Virus record (IMG/VR): IMGVR_UViG_3300009413_002711
Coordinates: 1-26,745 of that record
From: a virus
Length of the DNA: 26,745 bases
Direction: 5' to 3' (one strand)
Shown: positions 20,164 through 26,745 of the stretch, piece by piece
Numbering within the stretch: the stretch's first letter is position 1
How the letters are laid out: every line of letters starts with the position of its first letter
Translations under genes and position numbers: made by a program
The notes under the pieces: model-generated
Database searches by the model: none
What the model saw: the letters and a program-made list of their open reading frames with translations, nothing else
Told to the model about the DNA's origin: nothing

Positions 20164-20490
20164 CTATCGTAATACCATTACGTAAACTACACCGGCGCAT
20201 TCTAGCGCCCAATCGCTAGGTATATTTGCTACTTCTAATTCTAGTGTTGCATTAGGGGTAAGTAGAATACCAACCCCTGCGTCACCAGCCAAGCCGTCAT
20301 GCAAATAAGCATTGCCTCCTGATGTATTAGAAATTAGAATATACCTGGCGGATGATAGATCAACTGCATCCACAAGTGCAACCAAAGTACCATCTGCTGC
20401 ATTAGCTGCGTGTGCCACAATAGTTGCCTCAGTATCCAGTACTGGATTGCCTGCCGTTAATCGATTATTCAAACTTATTACTGTTGCCAT
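20164..20490 (-). CDS. Beta-rich protein, possible virion decoration protein
   Basis: This 108-residue protein starts 8 nt after GAGGAGG. It is rich in Ala, Val, Asn and Thr, with alternating hydrophobics ('SSARYILISNTSGGNAYLHD', 'GILLTPNATLELEVANIP', 'GVVYVMVLR') that suggest a small beta sandwich. 'ISNTSGGNAYL' and 'TLEL' patterns are common in small phage head or tail decoration proteins. The exact role is unknown. Confidence 0.6.
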   Translation of the reverse strand: MATVISLNNRLTAGNPVLDTEATIVAHAANAADGTLVALVDAVDLSSARYILISNTSGGNAYLHDGLAGDAGVGILLTPNATLELEVANIPSDWALECAGVVYVMVLR

Positions 20491-20517
20491 TGTAAAATCC
20501 TCCTCGTTTTATATATC

Positions 20518-23500
20518 TTATTTTTTACTACCTTCCCCTGATTTCCCAGTGTGGTGGATAATCTCAAGGATTCTCTTCTTTTCAGCAGCAAGCTCATTTT
20601 TAATTATATGATCAATCATAGCTGCTTTTTCTAGATACATCTTTGCCTCACTTGTCTGACCTAGTGTTGACAGTTTCTTGGCTTTTATTTTCATCTCTCT
20701 AGAAATAGATGATCTTAACCCAGACCCAACCTTCTTAAAATAATTATTAACCTTTTCTTTGGTATCAACCTTCTGCCAACCTCTACCAGTAATCTTCCTT
20801 ACAGCCCACCTAGTAAAGTCTTCTACGTCTGTTGAGTCATCAGCAATTGCATACCTTCGAGTACTCCATTCAGAAGTTGGATCAGCAGAAGCAATTGCTA
20901 TATCCATAACCTTATGTACGGCGCCTCCGAACATGACCATACCAAAATCACGATATATTTCAGCCAAGGTAGGATCAGTAAGTCTTCTTTCTCCAGTTGA
21001 TACTTCTTCTAGGAAGTCAACAAAAGGACCGCCGGCTAAACCAGCTAGTCTTGTTACGTCTGCTATACTCCAGTACTGATTAGCCTCATTCTTAAGTACC
21101 ATCTTCCGAACTGTTAGGATCCTCTTCCTTTCTTTTTCAGGCAAAGTTTTAAGTTCCCAATCAATACCACCGTCTTTTAGTATTGGATATAATTCTCTTA
21201 ACCCTTCTTCAGTTCTTAAGTTTGGATGTGCTGCTCTATGAATTAAGCCTTGTATAATCCCCAACACCTTTAAGGTTGGCTCTCCAAAGTTAACACTTTC
21301 CCACCTATTAAATTGTAAAAACTCAGGATTAGTAATGTCTTGCAATAATACAGGTGAAAGATTCCCTGGTACTCTCGTCAGTATCTTTGCTACTTCATCA
21401 CGATCCTTATCCATCAATGCATTGCGCATACCATTAATGGACATGACTCTTCTTGCAGATAGCTTAAGTGCAGCCTTCTCCTGCATCCTGCGTACTTTTT
21501 TATTATTAGTATAGCCGGCTATCTCTTCACCACCCGGCAATATTGCAGATAATAGTCCAGGCTTACCCGGCATATCTACTGCCTTATGTTGCCAAATGTA
21601 GAATGGTGATGCAGTACCAACTATTGGTGCAGTTCTTAATGCTTTAGCATATAATGAAGCTTCACTATAATCAAAGAACAATGATTGTGCTATCTTGGAA
21701 GCAGCATCTACTACAACTTTTCTATACTCTTTTTCGCTAAGTTGCTTGGTACCTTCGGGAGTTTTTAATTCCCAACCTTCTTTAGTTTTAGCAAGTATAC
21801 CTTTCCTATCTTTTGTCATTTCAAGCACATAAAAATCACCTATCTCAAAATGACGAAGTTGATTTCGAAGTGATATTATACCTCTTAAGGCTTGATCAAA
21901 CTTAAAGATGTTATCACCAAAACGATATAAACCAGTTAATGTCTTTTGTGCAGTTAGTTTTCTCCAAGTCTTTCCCCAATAACTTGCAGCAGGATTCTTA
22001 AGGGATCCCAACTCAGCCTCTACAACAGTTGTATTTAACAACCCTGAGGCTTCTACTTCCTTAAGGAAAGGCTCTAAGTCTGCTAAATGACTAGGTAATT
22101 TACCTTCCAAATATTGCTTATATACAGTTCCACTATCAACTAGATCGGCTATGACACCTAGTGGACCTTTTCCTCTCTTTTGGCTCTGTACAAAAACATT
22201 TGCCATGAAGTTTGTTACTGTAGCACTAGGGTTCAAAGCAGTAAGGTGCGCCTTAATACCTGTTGTGATTCTCCAAAGCATGCTATTAGCATCTCTAGCA
22301 GTATTCAAAGTCTTGATATGCCAACTTAGAGTAGAGTTTAAACCACGATTAACTGCAGTAACATCACGCCCAACATAATTACGAATGATGCCCTCGGGTG
22401 GTTCATACTTGCTGAGAGTACGAATAAGTTTATTGATTCTTAAGAGGTTATCTGCATAATCAAGATGAGTATACCCTATACTTTTAACATATTTATCTTT
22501 ATTTGCTTCTAGCTCTTCTAGAACCTGAGCTAATTTAAATCTCTTAATTGATTGGGGAAGCATTTCATTATCAAGTAATGTGCCTCTGACTATATTTCTA
22601 ACATAATCAGTTATTTGTGTTCCACCTTCTTTATTAAAAAAGCGTGTAGATTCTGTGTGAAGTCCTTGTCTTAATTGGCGTCGTTGTATATCGGCAGCAA
22701 CTTCATAACCAATCTGCATCCAAGCCTCTGCTCGTATATCTTTCTTTATTTCTGCAGGAAGCTTCTCGACAGTGTCTGTTATTAACTCCATGGTACTAAT
22801 CACTTTACCATTTGGAAGCTCTAGTCTATATTCAAACACACCCTCAGTAAGTGATGGTTCAACCATGTTATTAAGAATTCTATTCCACTCCTTCTTGGGG
22901 ACTGCAGGATCTAGTTCTGATAATCTATCAATAACTAAATCTCTAACTGTCTTATTTCTTAACCAGTGTACTGACTGATTATGGAATATATTTGCTAGGA
23001 TTCTATCAGCAAACCTAGGCGGCATGCCTTCTCCGGGGCTGACAGCCCTATCTACAATGTTCCATATCTCCCCAGCAGGCTCAGTTGTTTTAAGGATATC
23101 TCTTGCGCCCTCATTCCCATAATGCTTCTCTATGAGCGCTTTAATTTCATTCATCACCCCCTGAACTTTTGGATCTTTGTAAAAGATTTCTGGAATTTTA
23201 CTAGTCCATTGTTTACTAGTCACATACTGTGCTACAGCAGCAGCATCATCCCATGCTTTTCGTTGCATCATTGCGTTTGCTTCTTTCCTGGACATGAAGC
23301 CACGATCAACAATTTTATCAACCATCTTTTTCTTCATTTCTCTAAGGCGAAGATTACCTACAGTATCATGAAGCCATGTACTTGGATCTTCCATATGCTC
23401 TTTGAGCCTTCTTTCAGCAGACTCGATAAATCCACGTTCAGTTTCTAGAATTGTTTCCGAGACAGGCGGATCCATTGCTTTGAGTCTAGCTAGGCGATCT

Positions 23501-26500
23501 CTCTTTTTCTGCAAGTCTAGTTCTAATTTAGTACTATCTTTAATTTGAATTTTGCCAGGAGTAGGATCTGATAGGTCGTCTAGCATTTCTCTATATGGAT
23601 TAGTATTATAAAGCTTGCCATTCTGTACTCTAAGTGTGATACTCTCCTTCTCGCCATAAATCCAATCATGGATAATCAGATCTTGCACTTCTAGAATATC
23701 TTCTGGTCTGATCTTATCACCAAACAACTTCTTAACCATAGCATCCCATGCTTCTTTGCTTTGTTTATAAAGTGGTTCAATTGGGATTCCACCGTGGAAT
23801 TCGACAGTACTAATAGGATCTAGACCATGAGTAACTCTTTCTTCAACAATTGCTGCTATTGCTTGTATATTTCTCTTTGTTTGCTTCTCTCCTGTTGATA
23901 TCACATGAGGTCTTTTTGGAGGCTCCCAAAACCATTCACTTCTTAACTCTATTGGTTGAGCACCCGGAGGTGCGATACCTGTAGCCGGATCCGTCCGGTA
24001 CGACTCAATGCTCTTTACTGTTGCACCTTTAGGTTGCCAAAAACTTTGAACTTCGGGAGGTGCATTAAGTTTCATTAGTTGATCTTGAAGGCGAGTAACA
24101 ATATCAACCATGGTTAAGTTATAAGAAAGAATAGGCTGGACTGGATGTCCAACACTTAGGTCAGTCATTGGAGGTTCTCTAAATAACTGTTTACTACCTT
24201 GAGGACCATATTGATCTAAAATTTTAAGCCCTTCTCTACTAAAAGTAATAGACCAATCAGGATGCATTTGATTAAATTGTTGCACCATAAAATTAAGCTG
24301 ATCTACTACAGCATCAAGTACTTTTACATTACTAGCTGCTGCTCGTACTGCTTCAGGTAGTGGCTCTAAAGATTTACTCTCAGCTTCTGCAAGTCTAGCT
24401 TGTCTAGTTTCAAGAATATGATCATATAAATCTTTATACAGGCTAACTACAGGTTTTGCTCTAGTTCTTGTACGTCCTGTAAATGGCAGGTTCTTAAGGA
24501 ATTCACGCATATCAAGACCAGCATGAAACTCTTTAGGTTCTTTATAACTCTCTATGAGCTTGTCATATTTTCTTTTAAATGCTTCCTGTATACCTAGTTC
24601 TTCAATCAAAGATGCTTGAACACTAAAGGAAGAGTGTTTTTGCGGCTTGGGATATTTTTCTCCAAGTGTAAAGCCATACATGTGAGGTGCATCTTTTTTA
24701 CCCCAGGCGCCGTCATAGACTACTCCTAGCTTCTTAAGGATCGGTTCTAATTCTTTAAGTAATTCTGGTAATGGCACACCAGCACGCATTAATTTAGGAT
24801 CAGGTTCCCCTTCTTTGATTGGCTTATCTTTTTCTATATCACGCCTTCTCTTTTCTGCCCTTCTAACTTTAGCAGGATCTTTGATCTTCGGTTCGACCAC
24901 ACGGACTTGTCGCTCCTGTCTAACCCTTTCGACTAAACGCTCTCCTTGTTGAAGAAGAACTCTGTTGACGTCTTCAATACGATCAATATGTTTATATGCT
25001 TCCTGAATCGCTTGCCATGTCGCTTCAGTAAGTGGTTCTGGACCAAGTACGCCTCCTTCCGTTCTAGCGTCAATTGCTCTTTGAACGTCCTCAATCTCTT
25101 TCAAGTTGTCTCTTATCCGTTGTTTGAGAGTATCAAGATCTCTTGCCGTCGATGCCGTCGATGGCTCTCTAGGTGGCTTAGGTCTAGGGAAGAATTCAGG
25201 TTCACCCGGAAATCTGCTCTCAACAACTTCACCAGTACGAGGATCCAACCTCTCAAGATTCTTGTATGTTAGTTCGGGATATCTTCCTGACTCAACTAAT
25301 CCTTTAGTGAGTGGATAATCAGTTGCTGGTCTAGCGCCTAGTCCTCTTTCGTAATATCCTTGAGGAGGTTCTCTGAGTTTTGTTGTAAGTGGATCGATCT
25401 GTCCTTCTTCGAAAGCTTCCCGATATTCTGCTGCTTCTTTTGCCTTAGCCCTTTCACTAAGAGTAAGTTTAGCTTCTTGTGCTAGATCAGACTCTAATTC
25501 TAGCGCTGCTCGACGTGCTCCTCTAGGAATCGGAGGCGGCTTTATTTCAACTGCGGGTGGACCATATCCTGATTCTGGGGGAGGTACAGGAGGCGTTGTA
25601 GGCACTTCAACAATGTCTGATGGTTTTATACCTATTACTTCCCCGGGTGGCGGAGGAGGGGTACCAGGGGCTGCAGGAGGTGCAGGTGGAGGTACGTCAC
25701 CCTCATATCGTGGTTTACCTACTTCCTCACCTCTTTTGATTCTTCGATAGATATCGCCAAATAATTGCTCAACCTCTAATCTTGCTCTTGTAGGCTTTTC
25801 AATTGCTAGCTTTTTCCAATATTCAATATTAAGTGTACCATCAGCATATGAATCATTCCACCATCTTAAAAATGCTGATGAAAGTTCAGGTGATATTCCT
25901 AGAGACTGAGCAATATCAACACCAATTCTAGAAGCCTGACCAGATGCATATCCTTTTCTAAGTCTCTTGAGCGCTTCAACAGAAATTTCAATTGCATTAC
26001 TAGCCTTAAGCCAACCTTCTATTTTGGCTGCATGTTCTGCTGATACAGTGCCTCGCATCTTAGCTCTAGCAAGACCGGTCTTAAGAATGGGGCTTAACAT
26101 TAAAAACATTAACCATGGACGTGCGGCTAATGATCTTGGTATATTACGAGGATCTCCAAAGAATCCTATCCCACCAACCATACCAGAGACTAGTCCTCTT
26201 CCTAACTCTTGTCCTCTTTCTCCTTGAGTGGCAACATAGTTCCAATAGGAATTCTTAAGTTGTTTTTGATCTGCCTTGGTGATATCCTCAAAGCCCAAAC
26301 CCTCAGACACTAAATGCCAAAGGATCTGGATTGTGTCAATAAAGTCTGTACCGAAGTTCTCTAATGCAACTAGTTGAGCATCTATAAGCCCTGAATTAAC
26401 CATGGCTCTATCGACATTACCAAACCTTTCCTCAATATCTTTTTCAATCTGGTCATATGTTTCAGGAGTTAATGATAGTTTTCCATCTAATGCATCACGA

Positions 26501-26745
26501 AGTAATTGTTCTTCTTGCTTAGGTGTTACTACAGCAACAGCTTCCATTCCCGTTCTAGCAATTTCTTCAAGTGCACCTGCTGCAGCACCTCCCAGACGCA
26601 TAGCAGGTACCATAAGTCCCCCTGCGCCTAGGGATGTTTTATGATCTTCAATCCACTTTTCTTCATTCCACCCACCACCACCAAAGTCTGGGTGATTAGG
26701 ATTAGGCTTATAACCTATGGGTCCTCCTGCTACGCCTCCAAATCC
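20518..26745 (-). CDS. Giant polyvalent-type virion protein, N-terminus outside window
   Basis: The frame is open from the right edge to a TAA at 20518: 2075 codons. It does not begin at the first ATG (26613), since 44 more in-frame codons lie upstream ('GYKPNPNHPDFGGGGWNEEK'). A hydrophobic stretch 'ARPWLMFLMLSPILKTG' lies near residue 205. A proline-rich linker (repeats such as PPPAPP and PPPPP) spans about 350-410, followed by long charged helices. The last third has 'LNPSATVTNFMANVFVQSQK', 'GLYRFGDNIFKFDQALRG' and 'SLFFDYSEASLYAKALR...ASPFYIW', typical of the LPD38-type region of phage large polyvalent proteins, which are injected with the DNA. No peptidase or polymerase motif was identified by eye in this part. 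Confidence 0.75.
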   Translation of the reverse strand, partial: GFGGVAGGPIGYKPNPNHPDFGGGGWNEEKWIEDHKTSLGAGGLMVPAMRLGGAAAGALEEIARTGMEAVAVVTPKQEEQLLRDALDGKLSLTPETYDQIEKDIEERFGNVDRAMVNSGLIDAQLVALENFGTDFIDTIQILWHLVSEGLGFEDITKADQKQLKNSYWNYVATQGERGQELGRGLVSGMVGGIGFFGDPRNIPRSLAARPWLMFLMLSPILKTGLARAKMRGTVSAEHAAKIEGWLKASNAIEISVEALKRLRKGYASGQASRIGVDIAQSLGISPELSSAFLRWWNDSYADGTLNIEYWKKLAIEKPTRARLEVEQLFGDIYRRIKRGEEVGKPRYEGDVPPPAPPAAPGTPPPPPGEVIGIKPSDIVEVPTTPPVPPPESGYGPPAVEIKPPPIPRGARRAALELESDLAQEAKLTLSERAKAKEAAEYREAFEEGQIDPLTTKLREPPQGYYERGLGARPATDYPLTKGLVESGRYPELTYKNLERLDPRTGEVVESRFPGEPEFFPRPKPPREPSTASTARDLDTLKQRIRDNLKEIEDVQRAIDARTEGGVLGPEPLTEATWQAIQEAYKHIDRIEDVNRVLLQQGERLVERVRQERQVRVVEPKIKDPAKVRRAEKRRRDIEKDKPIKEGEPDPKLMRAGVPLPELLKELEPILKKLGVVYDGAWGKKDAPHMYGFTLGEKYPKPQKHSSFSVQASLIEELGIQEAFKRKYDKLIESYKEPKEFHAGLDMREFLKNLPFTGRTRTRAKPVVSLYKDLYDHILETRQARLAEAESKSLEPLPEAVRAAASNVKVLDAVVDQLNFMVQQFNQMHPDWSITFSREGLKILDQYGPQGSKQLFREPPMTDLSVGHPVQPILSYNLTMVDIVTRLQDQLMKLNAPPEVQSFWQPKGATVKSIESYRTDPATGIAPPGAQPIELRSEWFWEPPKRPHVISTGEKQTKRNIQAIAAIVEERVTHGLDPISTVEFHGGIPIEPLYKQSKEAWDAMVKKLFGDKIRPEDILEVQDLIIHDWIYGEKESITLRVQNGKLYNTNPYREMLDDLSDPTPGKIQIKDSTKLELDLQKKRDRLARLKAMDPPVSETILETERGFIESAERRLKEHMEDPSTWLHDTVGNLRLREMKKKMVDKIVDRGFMSRKEANAMMQRKAWDDAAAVAQYVTSKQWTSKIPEIFYKDPKVQGVMNEIKALIEKHYGNEGARDILKTTEPAGEIWNIVDRAVSPGEGMPPRFADRILANIFHNQSVHWLRNKTVRDLVIDRLSELDPAVPKKEWNRILNNMVEPSLTEGVFEYRLELPNGKVISTMELITDTVEKLPAEIKKDIRAEAWMQIGYEVAADIQRRQLRQGLHTESTRFFNKEGGTQITDYVRNIVRGTLLDNEMLPQSIKRFKLAQVLEELEANKDKYVKSIGYTHLDYADNLLRINKLIRTLSKYEPPEGIIRNYVGRDVTAVNRGLNSTLSWHIKTLNTARDANSMLWRITTGIKAHLTALNPSATVTNFMANVFVQSQKRGKGPLGVIADLVDSGTVYKQYLEGKLPSHLADLEPFLKEVEASGLLNTTVVEAELGSLKNPAASYWGKTWRKLTAQKTLTGLYRFGDNIFKFDQALRGIISLRNQLRHFEIGDFYVLEMTKDRKGILAKTKEGWELKTPEGTKQLSEKEYRKVVVDAASKIAQSLFFDYSEASLYAKALRTAPIVGTASPFYIWQHKAVDMPGKPGLLSAILPGGEEIAGYTNNKKVRRMQEKAALKLSARRVMSINGMRNALMDKDRDEVAKILTRVPGNLSPVLLQDITNPEFLQFNRWESVNFGEPTLKVLGIIQGLIHRAAHPNLRTEEGLRELYPILKDGGIDWELKTLPEKERKRILTVRKMVLKNEANQYWSIADVTRLAGLAGGPFVDFLEEVSTGERRLTDPTLAEIYRDFGMVMFGGAVHKVMDIAIASADPTSEWSTRRYAIADDSTDVEDFTRWAVRKITGRGWQKVDTKEKVNNYFKKVGSGLRSSISREMKIKAKKLSTLGQTSEAKMYLEKAAMIDHIIKNELAAEKKRILEIIHHTGKSGEGSKK

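Noticed and set aside
26611-26613. ATG as the start of the giant protein
   Set aside because: The frame continues open for 44 codons upstream to the window edge with protein-like composition, and no ribosome binding site precedes this ATG.
1-26745. tRNA genes, CRISPR arrays, integrase, insertion sequences and attachment sites
   Set aside because: Looked for on both strands; no cloverleaf, spaced repeat array, recombinase motif or terminal inverted repeat was seen.

Overview
The window is a piece of a tailed double-stranded DNA bacteriophage (Caudoviricetes). The diagnostic proteins are a large terminase with ATPase and nuclease motifs, an HK97-type capsid protein, a scaffold, a portal and a nozzle-type tail protein. 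No tape measure, sheath or tail tube protein is seen, and the tail genes that are present look like the short-tail (podovirus) kind. The DNA is AT-leaning and most genes carry good AAGGAG-type ribosome binding sites. A phage copy of ribosomal protein bS21 fits viruses known mostly from aquatic samples, but the host cannot be named from the sequence. Almost every gene is on the minus strand, so transcription runs from the right end of the window to the left.

Right block (26745 to about 18660): a giant protein (2075 residues inside the window, N-terminus outside) with a proline-rich linker and a C-terminal module like those of phage large polyvalent proteins. It is followed by small virion or lysis candidates of 108, 106, 72, 53, 142 and 40 residues (one XhlA-like, one with a single membrane span), and then a 58-residue bS21.

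Control island (about 18670 to 18190): a short plus-strand ORF; a minus-strand promoter and a strong terminator about 170 nt apart with no real ORF between them; then a second promoter in front of a 370-residue family-A-fold polymerase. The promoter-terminator unit contains two 11-nt blocks perfectly complementary to the Shine-Dalgarno region and to the start codon of the polymerase mRNA. It therefore looks like an antisense small RNA gene controlling the polymerase, and is the most interesting object here.

Early/middle block (18195 to 12636): the polymerase, a small HTH-like protein, several unrecognised proteins, tiny membrane proteins and a set of related small zinc-ribbon proteins. At least three more sigma70-type promoters lie here, two of them near-copies sharing a palindrome between the -10 and -35 boxes. 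The block ends at a hairpin terminator (12531-12560).

Structural block (12276 to 1): a charged protein, a fiber-like protein, large terminase, a small HTH protein (terminase small subunit candidate), scaffold, major capsid protein, a terminator, a small membrane protein, a glycine-zipper protein, portal, a head-tail adaptor candidate and a nozzle protein that runs off the left end. Genes are chained by one-base TAATG stop/start overlaps (ten exact cases across the window), which implies coupled translation.
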